A program made the position numbers and the translations under genes. This document shows positions 18,521 through 27,079 of a stretch of DNA of 64,000 nucleotides, one piece after another. Under the pieces are notes generated by a model, which made no database searches, had not been told where the DNA came from, and saw only the letters and a program-made list of their open reading frames with translations. Every line of letters starts with the position of its first letter. The stretch's first letter is position 1. The DNA comes from Inquilinus sp. Marseille-Q2685 (GTDB lineage: Bacteria > Pseudomonadota > Alphaproteobacteria > DSM-16000 > Inquilinaceae): contig NZ_CAKAKL010000007.1 in assembly GCF_916619195.1 (NCBI RefSeq), forward strand, positions 310,001 to 374,000. The letters are read 5' to 3'.

Positions 18521-18598
18521 TGTCATTGCCGGGCTTGACCCGGCAATCCAGAGAGCGTCGAGACCTTCTGGATGCCCGGGTCAAGCCCGGGCATGACA
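18521..18598. repeat. 78-bp inverted-arm intergenic repeat, copy 1
   Basis: The left arm begins TGTCATTGCCGGGCTTGACC and the right arm ends GGGTCAAGCCCGGGCATGACA. Each arm also contains its own smaller dyad (CCGGG-CTTGA-CCCGG type). The element fills the gap between the binding-protein gene and the convergent formyltransferase gene. A second copy of identical length but opposite orientation is at 59927-60004, and about 70 of 78 bases agree. Confidence 0.85.
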
Positions 18599-18609
18599 GT
18601 TGGGGGGGC

Positions 18610-19215
18610 TTACGGCACCGCAAGCCGGCCTGTAGCGATGCCCTGCAGCACCTCGACGAAGAAGGCCGGCTCGGCCTCGGCGATCCGCTGCTGCAGCGTC
18701 TCGACCGTGTCGCCCGGCAGCACCGCGACCTCGCGCTGCGCCACGACCGGCCCATGGTCGTATTCGCCGTCGACGATATGGACCGTCATGCCGCTGACGG
18801 TCCGGCCGGCAGCCAGAACAGCCTCGTGCACATGCCGACCGTACATCCCCCGGCCGCCGAACTCCGGCAGCAGGGCGGGGTGGATGTTGAGGATGCGGCC
18901 GCGATAGCGGTCGAGCGTGAGGGGACCGACCTTGCGCAGATAGCCCGACAGCACCAGCCATTCGGCGCCTGCTTCCTGCATCGCCCGGCGGATCGCCAGA
19001 TCGGCCGCTTCCTCGCCGCCTTCGCTGGTCGCGCTGATGTGGCTGTGCGGAACCCCGGCCGCTTCGGCAAAGCGCAGCGCCGGCGCGTCCCGGTTGTTGC
19101 TGATCGCCAGGCACGCCTCGCCCGCAAGCGTCCCGTCGGCGATGGCGTCGATGATCGCCCGCATGCTGGTGCCGCCATGCGAGGCCAGGAAGCCCAGCCG
19201 CAGACGCCCGCTCAT
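18610..19215 (-). CDS. PurN-like formyltransferase coupled to lacI
   Basis: The protein has 201 residues of the formyl-transferase fold, closest in pattern to phosphoribosylglycinamide formyltransferase (PurN), which uses 10-formyl-tetrahydrofolate. The catalytic Asn-His pair is in ILNIHPALLPEFGGRGMYG, and the catalytic Asp is in GEYDHGPVVAQREV. The N-terminus LGFLASHGGTSMRAIIDAI matches the substrate-phosphate loop. All key residues are kept, so it is probably active. Its ATG overlaps the stop of the LacI gene (ATGA), so it is translated together with a sugar-regulon repressor and not with purM as in normal purine loci. It may be a second PurN or an enzyme formylating a related amine. I cannot decide from sequence. 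Confidence 0.75.
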   Translation of the reverse strand: MSGRLRLGFLASHGGTSMRAIIDAIADGTLAGEACLAISNNRDAPALRFAEAAGVPHSHISATSEGGEEAADLAIRRAMQEAGAEWLVLSGYLRKVGPLTLDRYRGRILNIHPALLPEFGGRGMYGRHVHEAVLAAGRTVSGMTVHIVDGEYDHGPVVAQREVAVLPGDTVETLQQRIAEAEPAFFVEVLQGIATGRLAVP

Positions 19216-20273
19216 CGCGGCTTCCCCTTCGGCCGGCCGATGGACCCGTGCAGCACCACGCTGCTGCCCAACAGCACCCGGCGCGGCGGGGCGTCCAGGC
19301 CGTCCAGCCGCTCCAGCAGCATCCGCGCCGCGGTGGCGCCGACCTCGGCCATGTCGCGGTCGATCACCGTGATCGGCGGGTCGACCAGCTCGGCCAGCAC
19401 CCGGTCGTCGGCGCCGGCCAGCGACAGGTCCCGCGGCACCGACAGGCCGAGCAGCCGGATCGCGCGCAGGGCGCCCTGGAAGATCTCGTTGCCGCCGGCG
19501 ATCAGCGCGGTCGGCGGTTTCGGCCCGGTCAGAAGGTCGTGCGCCTCGGCTGCGCCGTACTCCGCCGTCTGGGCGCGGGACCGGATCAGCCGCTCCTCCA
19601 CCGTCAGGCCGGCTTCGGCCACCGCCTTGCGGAAAGCCTCGGCGCGGGCGCGGCCGGGGCGGATCTTCTCCGACGCCGTGATCAGCGCGATCCGCTTGTG
19701 GCCCTGCGCCGCCATCTGCCGCACCAACGTCTCGACCGGCCGGGCGTGGTCGCTGTAGACCACGTCGGCCGCCACCGGCACGTCGCGGTCCAGGATCACC
19801 AGCGGCACGCCGATCCGGCCCAGGCGCTCGACCACCGGCGCGTGCGTCTCGTCCGCCAGGGTGACGATCAGCCCGTCCATCTGGCGCTGCTGCGCCGCCT
19901 CCAGGAAGGCCAGCTCGCGGGCGGGCGAGCGGTTGGAGGAGACGGCGAACAGCATGTAGCCGGCGGCGGACAAGACCGGTTCCGCCCCGATGGCGACGCG
20001 CGAGAACACCGGGTTGGCCATGTCCGGGATCAGGAAGCCGATGGTGCGGGTGCGGCTGGTGCGCATGGTGCGGGCGGCGGCGTTGGGCTGGTAGCCCGTC
20101 TCGGCCATCGCCGCCAGCACGCGGGCCCGCGTCGCCTCCGCCACCCGGGCGCTGCCGCCGGCGACGCGCGACACGGTGCCGATCGACACCGAGGCCCGCG
20201 CCGCCACGTCGCGGATCGTCGGCCGGCGCGCCGGGAAAACGTTCACAGGGGAAGGCTTCGTGCGATCGGCCAT
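19212..20273 (-). CDS. LacI-family repressor of the sugar regulon
   Basis: The protein has 353 residues. The N-terminal helix-turn-helix and hinge are canonical (TIRDVAARASVSIGTVSRVA, then GYQPNAAARTMRTSRT), followed by a sugar-binding-like effector domain (IGFLIPDMANPVFSRVAIGA to GLSVPRDLSLAGADD). It would bind CG-centred palindromes. One lies 51 bp upstream of its own start (20325) and a near copy lies before the ABC operon (13672), so it probably represses itself, the importer and the epimerase/kinase genes. The HTH begins 18 residues in, and the start codon follows an open region with no strong ribosome site. Its stop overlaps the formyltransferase start. Confidence 0.9.
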   Translation of the reverse strand: MADRTKPSPVNVFPARRPTIRDVAARASVSIGTVSRVAGGSARVAEATRARVLAAMAETGYQPNAAARTMRTSRTRTIGFLIPDMANPVFSRVAIGAEPVLSAAGYMLFAVSSNRSPARELAFLEAAQQRQMDGLIVTLADETHAPVVERLGRIGVPLVILDRDVPVAADVVYSDHARPVETLVRQMAAQGHKRIALITASEKIRPGRARAEAFRKAVAEAGLTVEERLIRSRAQTAEYGAAEAHDLLTGPKPPTALIAGGNEIFQGALRAIRLLGLSVPRDLSLAGADDRVLAELVDPPITVIDRDMAEVGATAARMLLERLDGLDAPPRRVLLGSSVVLHGSIGRPKGKPR

Positions 20274-20324
20274 GGCGTGCCGGGATTCTCGCCGGAATCC
20301 CCGCCGGCTGCAATCGGCGCATGA

Positions 20325-20338
20325 TGTTGACGTTTACA
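20325..20338. promoter_or_regulatory. LacI-type operator between lacI and the epimerase gene
   Basis: TGTTGACGTTTACA is centred on CG with 5 of 7 pairs matching. It lies in the 123-bp divergent gap and could control both directions. It differs from the 13672-13685 site only at one position (T/C). Confidence 0.7.
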
Positions 20339-20396
20339 CGCTCGCGCCGCTGCGGCATCGATGCTACCCCGCTGTCAGGCCATCCGGGAGAGGGCG

Positions 20397-21485
20397 ATGA
20401 TCGAGTTCGGCGTCGATACGGTTCAGATCGTCTTCAACCCGGAAGGCGGCCACCTGCACGATGTCGTGATGCGCTGGCAGGGGCGGGAGATCCGGCCGCT
20501 GCACCGGGCGCCCTGGATCGACAGCGGCGAGGCGTTGCCGGACGACATCCCGGTCGGCCTGCGCAACCTGGCCGGCGACTTCTTCTGCGCCCCCTTCGCC
20601 GACAGCGACCTCGACGGCGCGCCGGGCCATGGCTGGACCGCCAACGGCCATTGGGGCTTCGACGGCATCGACCGGGAGGCGGGCGGCGTCACCGCGCGCT
20701 TCACCCTGCAGGAAAAGGGGTTCGGCGCCACCGTGCGCAAGGCGGTGACGCTGCGCGAGGGCCAGCCGATCGTCTATCAGCGCCATGTCTTCGAGGGCGG
20801 CGCCGGCGCGCTGCCGATGGCGCATCACGCCATGATCCGGGCGCCGGGCGGCGCGGCGCTCAGCGTCTCGCCCAAGGCCTTCGGCATCACCCCGCCGACG
20901 CCGGTCGAACCCGATGCCGCGCGGGGGCGCTCGGTGCTGGCTTATCCGCAGCGCTTCGCCGGGCTCGATGCCCTGCGCCTGGCCGACGGCCGCACCATAG
21001 ACGCCTCGCGCTACCCTTTCGCCGAGAGCCATGAGGACATCGTGCAGCTGGCCGAGGCGCCGGGCTCGCCGCTCGGCTGGTCGGCGGCGCTGGCGGCGCG
21101 CGAGGGGTTCCTGTTCTTCGGCCTGAAGGACCCGCGCCGGCTGCCCTTCACCATGCTGTGGATGAGCAATGGCGGCCGCGACTACCCGCCCTTCTCCGGC
21201 CGGCACCGCCATGTGCTGGGGATCGAGGAAGGCTGCATGTACCTCCATCTCGGCCACCGCGCCTCGATCGGACCGAACCTGCTGACCGCCGAGGGCTATC
21301 CGACCGCGATCGCGCTCGACCCGGCGAGGCGGGTCGAGATCGTCTACGCCTTCGGCGCCGTCCCGGCCGAGCCGGGCTGGGACCGGGTCGAGGCGATCGC
21401 TCACCGCGCCGGCGAACTCGACCTGCGCATCGCCGGCGGGCCGGCCGTGACACTGCCGTTCGAGGCGGAGCGGATCGGGCTCTGA
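20397..21485 (+). CDS. aldose-1-epimerase-like protein
   Basis: The protein has 362 residues with the beta-rich pattern of the galactose-mutarotase superfamily (DUF4432/aldose 1-epimerase-like). Examples are WTANGHWGFDGIDREAGGVTA, VRKAVTLREGQPIVYQRHVF and LWMSNGGRDYPPFSGRHRHV, with HHAMIRAP and the late LGIEEGCMYLHLGHR likely to line the sugar site. Members interconvert sugar anomers or bind modified sugars. The precise reaction is unknown. GGGAGAGGG precedes the ATG at 20397. The gene is divergent from lacI with a shared operator and is followed 118 bp later by glycerate 2-kinase. It probably prepares the imported sugar for the pathway. Confidence 0.7.
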   Translation: MIEFGVDTVQIVFNPEGGHLHDVVMRWQGREIRPLHRAPWIDSGEALPDDIPVGLRNLAGDFFCAPFADSDLDGAPGHGWTANGHWGFDGIDREAGGVTARFTLQEKGFGATVRKAVTLREGQPIVYQRHVFEGGAGALPMAHHAMIRAPGGAALSVSPKAFGITPPTPVEPDAARGRSVLAYPQRFAGLDALRLADGRTIDASRYPFAESHEDIVQLAEAPGSPLGWSAALAAREGFLFFGLKDPRRLPFTMLWMSNGGRDYPPFSGRHRHVLGIEEGCMYLHLGHRASIGPNLLTAEGYPTAIALDPARRVEIVYAFGAVPAEPGWDRVEAIAHRAGELDLRIAGGPAVTLPFEAERIGL

Positions 21486-21603
21486 GACCGCTTTCTCGCA
21501 GGGTGGAAGCCCTGCGGCCGCTCGCCTGCGATTCGCTCTTGAACCGCGGCGGGTCCTCGCCTTGGATGGGCCGCCCGCAGCCGCATCCAGAGAAGGGCCG
21601 TCC

Positions 21604-22848
21604 ATGTCCGCGTCCGATCGCGCCGTCCTCGAGGCTCTGTTCCAGGCCGCGCTCAGCGCCGCCTATCCGGAGACGCGGATGCGGCACCTGCTACCGCAGC
21701 CGCCGAAGGGCCGCACCATCGTGCTCGGCGCCGGCAAGGGCGCGGCGCGGATGGCCCGGGCCTTCGAGACGCTGTGGCTGCATCCCTGCGAAGGCCTGGT
21801 CGTCACCCGCTACGGCCACGGCACGCCGACCGACCGGATCGAGGTGGTCGAGGCCGCGCATCCGGTGCCGGACGCCGCCGGCAGCGCCGCCGCCCGCCGC
21901 ATCCTCGACCTCGCCCGCGGCGCCGGGCCGGACGACCTGGTGGTCTGCCTGATCTCGGGCGGCGCTTCGGCCCTGCTGTCGCTGCCGGCCGAAGGGCTGA
22001 CCCTGGCCGACAAGCAGGCGGTGAACAAGGCGCTGCTGCGCTCCGGCGCGCCGATCCAGGAGATGAACGCGGTGCGCAAGGCGATGTCCGCGATCAAGGG
22101 CGGGCGCCTGGCCGCAGCCGCGGCGCCGGCGCGGGTGGTCACCTATCTGATCTCCGACGTGCCGGGCGACGAGCCGGGCGTGATCGGCTCCGGCCCTACC
22201 GTCGCCGGCGGGGCGGACCCGGAGACGGCGCTGGCGATCCTGCGCCGCTACGAGATCGCGGTGCCGGAGGCGGTGGAGCGGGCGATCCGCGCCAACGCCG
22301 CGCCGGCCGAGCTGCCGGCCGCCGGCCTCCACATGCTGGCGACCCCGCAGATGGCGCTGGAGGCGGCGGCGGCGAAGGCGCGCGAGCTCGGCCTGACGCC
22401 GGTGATCCTGGGCGACGCGCTGGAGGGCGAGGCGCGCGAGGTCGGCCGGGTCCTGGCCGGCATCGCCGAGCAGGCGCTGCGGCACGGCCAGCCGGCGGCG
22501 CGGCCCTGCGTGCTGCTGTCCGGCGGCGAGACCACGGTGACGGTGAAGGGGCAGGGGCGCGGCGGCCGCAACGTCGAGTTCCTGCTGGCCCTGACGATCC
22601 AACTGCAGGGCCGGCCCGGCATTTCCGCCATCGCATGCGACACCGACGGCATCGACGGATCGGAGGACAATGCCGGCGCCTGGGCCGATGCCGGGACGCT
22701 GGCGCAGGGCAAGGCGCAGGGGCTGGCGGCGGCCGAGTTCCTGGCCAACAACGACGCCTACAGCTATTTCGCGGCGCTCGACCGGCTGGTGGTGACGGGC
22801 CCCACCCTGACCAACGTCAACGACTTCCGCGCCATCCTGGTGCGATAG
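21604..22848 (+). CDS. glycerate 2-kinase (MOFRL family)
   Basis: The protein has 414 residues with the DUF4147 N-terminal domain (GKGAARMARAFE, then VCLISGGASALLSLPAEGLTL and MNAVRKAMSAIKGGRLA) and the C-terminal MOFRL domain (GGRNVEFLLALTIQLQ and ACDTDGIDGSEDNAGA). Such enzymes phosphorylate D-glycerate at C2 with ATP. Older annotations call them hydroxypyruvate reductase (TtuD), which is misleading. Its place in the LacI regulon suggests that the imported sugar or sugar acid is broken down to glycerate and enters glycolysis as 2-phosphoglycerate. The ATG at 21604 follows AGAAGGG. The end is VTGPTLTNVNDFRAILVR, as in full-length members. Confidence 0.88.
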   Translation: MSASDRAVLEALFQAALSAAYPETRMRHLLPQPPKGRTIVLGAGKGAARMARAFETLWLHPCEGLVVTRYGHGTPTDRIEVVEAAHPVPDAAGSAAARRILDLARGAGPDDLVVCLISGGASALLSLPAEGLTLADKQAVNKALLRSGAPIQEMNAVRKAMSAIKGGRLAAAAAPARVVTYLISDVPGDEPGVIGSGPTVAGGADPETALAILRRYEIAVPEAVERAIRANAAPAELPAAGLHMLATPQMALEAAAAKARELGLTPVILGDALEGEAREVGRVLAGIAEQALRHGQPAARPCVLLSGGETTVTVKGQGRGGRNVEFLLALTIQLQGRPGISAIACDTDGIDGSEDNAGAWADAGTLAQGKAQGLAAAEFLANNDAYSYFAALDRLVVTGPTLTNVNDFRAILVR

Positions 22849-23031
22849 CGCCCGGGGCGGGCCGGGGCCGTACGGCCGTGTATGAGGCGCCCCGAGGTCC
22901 GGCGTGTGAACCGGCGTCCATTATCCATATCATTCTCGTTCGTAAAATTTTGTTCTCCTCCTCACCCTCCGATGGCGCTTTCCGGAAAAAGCCCGTCATC
23001 GGCAACGGATTCGATGGGGAGGTTTTCCGTC

Positions 23032-25686
23032 ATGACCGTCAATGCCAGCTCGCTCACCCGGATCTCGGTCGACGGCAGCGGCACCAGCGCCAACAACATC
23101 GCCACCGGCGGCGTGATGTCGGCCGATGGCCGCTATGTCGTGTTCCAGAGCACCGCGACCAACCTGGTCGGCGGTGACGCCAACGGTTTCTTCGACGTCT
23201 TCCTGCGCGACACGCTGACCGGCACGACCACGCTGATCTCGACCGCGACCGGCGGGACGCAGGGCAACAACGTCTCCAGCGTCGCCGCGGTCACCGATGA
23301 CGGCCGCTATGTGTTCTTCAACAGCAGCGCGACCAACCTGGTCGGCGGCGACACCAACGGCGGTCTCGACGTCTTCATGCGGGATACGCAGACGGGCGTC
23401 ACCACCCGGGTCTCGACCGCGTCGGACGGCAGCCAGGCCAACGGTGCCAGCCAGAATGTCGACGTCACCGGCGACGGCGCCTTCGTCGGTTTCCAGAGCA
23501 CCGCCACGAACCTGGTCGCCGGCGACGGCAACGGCTTCAGCGACGTCTTCGTCAAGAACCTGGCGACCGGCGCCGTCACCCGCGTCTCGGTGGCGGATAA
23601 CGAAGCGGAGGCCAACGGCAACTCCCTGGTCGCCCGCCTGTCCGACGACGGCAACCGCGTCTCCTTCGTCAGCACCGCCAGCAACCTGACCGTGAACGAC
23701 AGCAACGGCGTCGTTACCGACGTCTTCGTCCGCGACATCGCCGCGGGCACCACCACCCTGGTCTCGGTCTCGACCGGCGGCGGATCCGGGGACGGCGCGT
23801 CCTCCGGCGCTTCGATCTCCGGCAACGGCCGCTACGTCGTGTTCCAGAGCGACGCGGCCAACCTGGTCGCCGGCGACACCAACGGCGCCACCGACATCTT
23901 CGTCCGCGACCTGCAGACCAACACCACCACCCGCGTCTCCACCGCCGGCGACGGCAGCCAGGCCAACGAGCTCTCGGGCCAAGCGGTGATCTCGGCCGAC
24001 GGGCGTTACGTCGTCTTCTTCAGTCTCGCCAGCAACCTGGTGCAGGGCGACACCAACGGCCTCCGCGACATCTTCCTGAAGGACATGGTGACCGGCACGG
24101 TGACGCGCCTGTCCGTCGCCGCCGACGGGTCCGAGCTGAACGACCTTTCGAACACGCCCTCGATCTCGGCCGATGGGCGCACCGTCACCTTCCAGACCCA
24201 GGCGACCGACACCGGGGTGGGCGCCGAGGGCAACGGCACCGGCTTCGACGTGTTCCGCGTCTCGCTCGTAGCCTCGGCCGGGGCCGACCGGATGCTCGGC
24301 TCCGACGGCAACGACTCGATCGACGGCCTGGGCGGCGATGACATCCTTCTCGGCGGCTTCGGCAGCGACGTGCTCACCGGGGGCGCCGGGGCGGACCAGA
24401 TCTCCGGCGCCGATGGCTCCGATACCGCCAGCTACACGGCCTCGGTCGCCGGGGTGGTCGTCGATCTCGTCGCGGGAACCGGCTCCGGCGGCGACGCTCA
24501 GGGCGACACGCTGTCCGGGATCGAGAACCTGTTCGGCTCCGCCCAGGCGGACCGCCTGTACGGCAACGGCGTCGCCAACTCGCTGGTCGGCGGGGCCGGC
24601 GACGATCAGCTCCGCGGCGGGGGCGGCGCCGACATCCTCAATGGCGGCGACGGCTCGGACTTTGCCAACTACCAGGGCTCGACCGCGGCGGTCGTGGTCA
24701 ACCTGCTGGCGGACAGCGCCTCGGGCGGCGACGCCCAGGGCGACCAGCTCGACAACATCGAGAACCTGTACGGGTCGAGCCATGACGATCAGCTCACCGG
24801 CGACAATGCCCGCAACATCCTCGGCGGCGAGCTCGGCAACGACACGCTCATCGGCAATGGCGGCGACGACGTGCTCTCGGGCGAAGCCGGCAACGACACT
24901 CTCAGCGGCGGCGACGGCGCGGACCGGCTGGTCGGCGGGGCCGGGATCGACATCGTCCATGGCGGCATCGGCAACGACTCGGTCGATGCCGGCAGCGAGA
25001 ACGACCAGGTCTTCGGCGAGGCCGGGGATGACGAGCTCCTGGGCGGCGCCGGCGCCGACGCGCTCGATGGCGGCGACGGCAACGACTATCTCGAAGGCGG
25101 GGCCGGGGCGGATGCGCTGACCGGCGGCGCCGGCATCGATACGCTGAGCTATGCCGGCTCCTCCGCCGGGGTGTTGGTGAACCTGGCCACCGGCGCGGTC
25201 TCCGGCGGCGACGCCGCGGGCGACACCTTCAGCGGCATCGAGCAGCTGCTGGGCTCGGCGTCCAATGACGTGCTGACCGGCGACGCCGGCGCCAACACCC
25301 TCTGGGGCGGCGCGGGCGACGATGTGCTCACCGGCGGTGGCGGGGCCGATCTCCTGAAGGGGGGCGCCGGCAACGACAGCTTCGTCTACGCCGCGATCGG
25401 CGACAGCGCCGCGGCGACCGCCGGCCGGGATGTGATCTCGGACTTCGCCACCGGCGACCGGATCGACCTGTCCGGCATCGACGCGGACGGCAACAGCGCC
25501 AACGGCGACACTGCCTTCACCTTCGGCACCGGCAACTTCACCGGCGTCGCGGGCCAGCTGCGGGTGGTGGATTTCGGCGACGGCCGCCAGGGCGTCTATC
25601 TCGACGTCGACGGCGACAGGACGCAGGACGCGATCATCACCATCTATTCCGACCACGTCCTCATCGCGGCGGATTTCGTGTTCTGA
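23032..25686 (+). CDS. secreted RTX protein with seven-repeat beta-propeller
   Basis: The protein has 884 residues. Residues about 5-410 consist of seven tandem repeats of about 58 residues, each with (S/T)ADGRYVVF-like and NLVxGDTNGxxDIFVRD-like strands, the pattern of a TolB/WD40-like seven-bladed propeller. Each blade keeps an acidic GDxNGxxD loop that could bind calcium. Residues about 420-790 hold several blocks of RTX nonapeptides (GGxGxDxLx). The last 90 residues (DFATGDRIDLSGIDADGN and on) form a serralysin-like C-terminal domain and type I secretion signal. No N-terminal signal peptide is present, as expected. GGGGAGG sits 9 nt before the ATG at 23032. No type I secretion genes are in the window. 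The function is unknown. It may be an extracellular adhesin or enzyme. Confidence 0.82.
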   Translation: MTVNASSLTRISVDGSGTSANNIATGGVMSADGRYVVFQSTATNLVGGDANGFFDVFLRDTLTGTTTLISTATGGTQGNNVSSVAAVTDDGRYVFFNSSATNLVGGDTNGGLDVFMRDTQTGVTTRVSTASDGSQANGASQNVDVTGDGAFVGFQSTATNLVAGDGNGFSDVFVKNLATGAVTRVSVADNEAEANGNSLVARLSDDGNRVSFVSTASNLTVNDSNGVVTDVFVRDIAAGTTTLVSVSTGGGSGDGASSGASISGNGRYVVFQSDAANLVAGDTNGATDIFVRDLQTNTTTRVSTAGDGSQANELSGQAVISADGRYVVFFSLASNLVQGDTNGLRDIFLKDMVTGTVTRLSVAADGSELNDLSNTPSISADGRTVTFQTQATDTGVGAEGNGTGFDVFRVSLVASAGADRMLGSDGNDSIDGLGGDDILLGGFGSDVLTGGAGADQISGADGSDTASYTASVAGVVVDLVAGTGSGGDAQGDTLSGIENLFGSAQADRLYGNGVANSLVGGAGDDQLRGGGGADILNGGDGSDFANYQGSTAAVVVNLLADSASGGDAQGDQLDNIENLYGSSHDDQLTGDNARNILGGELGNDTLIGNGGDDVLSGEAGNDTLSGGDGADRLVGGAGIDIVHGGIGNDSVDAGSENDQVFGEAGDDELLGGAGADALDGGDGNDYLEGGAGADALTGGAGIDTLSYAGSSAGVLVNLATGAVSGGDAAGDTFSGIEQLLGSASNDVLTGDAGANTLWGGAGDDVLTGGGGADLLKGGAGNDSFVYAAIGDSAAATAGRDVISDFATGDRIDLSGIDADGNSANGDTAFTFGTGNFTGVAGQLRVVDFGDGRQGVYLDVDGDRTQDAIITIYSDHVLIAADFVF

Positions 25687-25847
25687 GCCCCGAAGGAGGC
25701 GCCCCCGGCCGGGCGGCGCTTCCCTCTCCATGCCGCCCGGATCCGGCGATCTCCCTGCCTGACGCCCCGGCCGCGCTTCGAAGCGAAACGGGTGCATCCG
25801 TGCGGCCGAACAGTACCCGGGCCAACATGGGAAAGGGGAGATTCGCC

Positions 25848-27059
25848 ATGACCACCACCTTTACAGCCAATCTGGACTCGTCCCAGGAGATCGGGACGGG
25901 CAGCACCGAGACCGCGACCAGCACGGCCACGCTCTCGCTGAACACCGCCGGAACGGCCCTGACCTATTCGGTCACGGTCTCCGCCGGCATCGATTTCGGC
26001 GAGCTGATCGACGGCACGCCGCGGACGGCGGATCCGCTCGACGACGCCGTCCTGATGCACATCCACGCCGCGGCGCGCGGCGTCAATGGCGGGGTCGTGT
26101 TCGACATCCTGCCGCGGGCCATGACCGACGATGCCGACGACCTGCAGATCGTCGAGAACGGCGACGGTTCGGTCACCATCAGCGGCGTCTGGGAGACCAC
26201 GGACAGCGATCCGCTGACGGCCGGCATCGTCGCCGCGCTGCAAGCGGGGGCCGGCCCGAACGACGTCTCGTTCTATTTCAACATCCACACCGCCCAGTTC
26301 GGCGGCGGCGCGATCCGCGGGCAGCTGGTCACCCGCGCCAGCGAAAACGCCGACAGCTTCGTCGGCACCGGTGCCGCCGACGTCATCGACGCCTTCGGCG
26401 GCGACGACAAGCTGCGCGGGGGCGGCGGCGCCGACAGCCTGACCGGCGGGGCCGGCAACGACCTGCTGGTCGGTGGGGCCGGCGCCGACACCCTCGCCGG
26501 CGGCGCCGGCATCGACACCGCGTATTACACCGGCAGCGCGGCCGGGGTGATGGTCGATCTCGGCGCCGGGGCGGCCTCCGGCGGCCATGCGACCGGCGAC
26601 AGCCTGGGCGGCGTCGAGCAGCTCTTCGGGTCGGGCTTCGCCGACCAGCTGACCGGCAATGCCGGCGCGAACGGGCTGTGGGGCGACGGCGGCGACGACC
26701 GGCTGGCCGGGGGCGCGGGGGCCGATACCCTGAAGGGCGGCGCCGGCGCCGACACCTTCGCCTACGCCAGCACGGCCGACAGCACGGTGGCGGCCGCGGG
26801 CCGCGACACGATCAACGACTTCACGGCCGGCGACAGGATCGACCTGTCGGCGATCGACGCCAACGGCGCCGGGGCGGGGAACACCGCTTTCACCTTCGGC
26901 ACCGGCGGCTTCACCGGCGTCGCGGGCCAGCTGCGGGTGGTGGCCTTGCCCGACGGCTATCAGGGCGTCTATCTCGACACCAACGGCGACAGGAACCCGG
27001 ATTCCATCATCGTCGTCCTCTCCGACCACACCCTCGCGGCGGGCGACTTCGTGCTGTAG
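25848..27059 (+). CDS. secreted CHRD-domain RTX protein
   Basis: The protein has 403 residues. Residues 1-160 form a CHRD domain (as in chordin): LMHIHAAARGVNGGVVFDI and FYFNIHTAQFGGGAIRGQL are its two conserved strands. Then come RTX nonapeptide blocks (GGGGADSLTGGAGNDLLVGG). The last 90 residues are nearly the same as those of the previous protein (TAFTFGTGGFTGVAGQLRVV), so the two share an export route and a common origin of the tail. It lacks an N-terminal signal peptide. GGGGAG precedes the ATG at 25848, 161 bp after the propeller gene. It converges with the SARP-type regulator, with 20 bp between stop codons. Its role is unknown. CHRD domains elsewhere bind proteins or act in extracellular structures. 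Confidence 0.82.
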   Translation: MTTTFTANLDSSQEIGTGSTETATSTATLSLNTAGTALTYSVTVSAGIDFGELIDGTPRTADPLDDAVLMHIHAAARGVNGGVVFDILPRAMTDDADDLQIVENGDGSVTISGVWETTDSDPLTAGIVAALQAGAGPNDVSFYFNIHTAQFGGGAIRGQLVTRASENADSFVGTGAADVIDAFGGDDKLRGGGGADSLTGGAGNDLLVGGAGADTLAGGAGIDTAYYTGSAAGVMVDLGAGAASGGHATGDSLGGVEQLFGSGFADQLTGNAGANGLWGDGGDDRLAGGAGADTLKGGAGADTFAYASTADSTVAAAGRDTINDFTAGDRIDLSAIDANGAGAGNTAFTFGTGGFTGVAGQLRVVALPDGYQGVYLDTNGDRNPDSIIVVLSDHTLAAGDFVL

Positions 27060-27079
27060 CCCGGCGGCGGGGGCGCGGA

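Noticed and set aside
20234-20247. A further LacI operator inside the lacI coding start (AAAACGTTCACA)
   Set aside because: Only the central six bases are symmetric, and it lies within codons, so it may be chance.
22996-25797. A 933-codon open frame antisense to the propeller-RTX gene
   Set aside because: Its Ala/Gly/Val-rich repeats simply mirror the RTX and propeller repeats on the other strand. There is no signal, domain or ribosome site.
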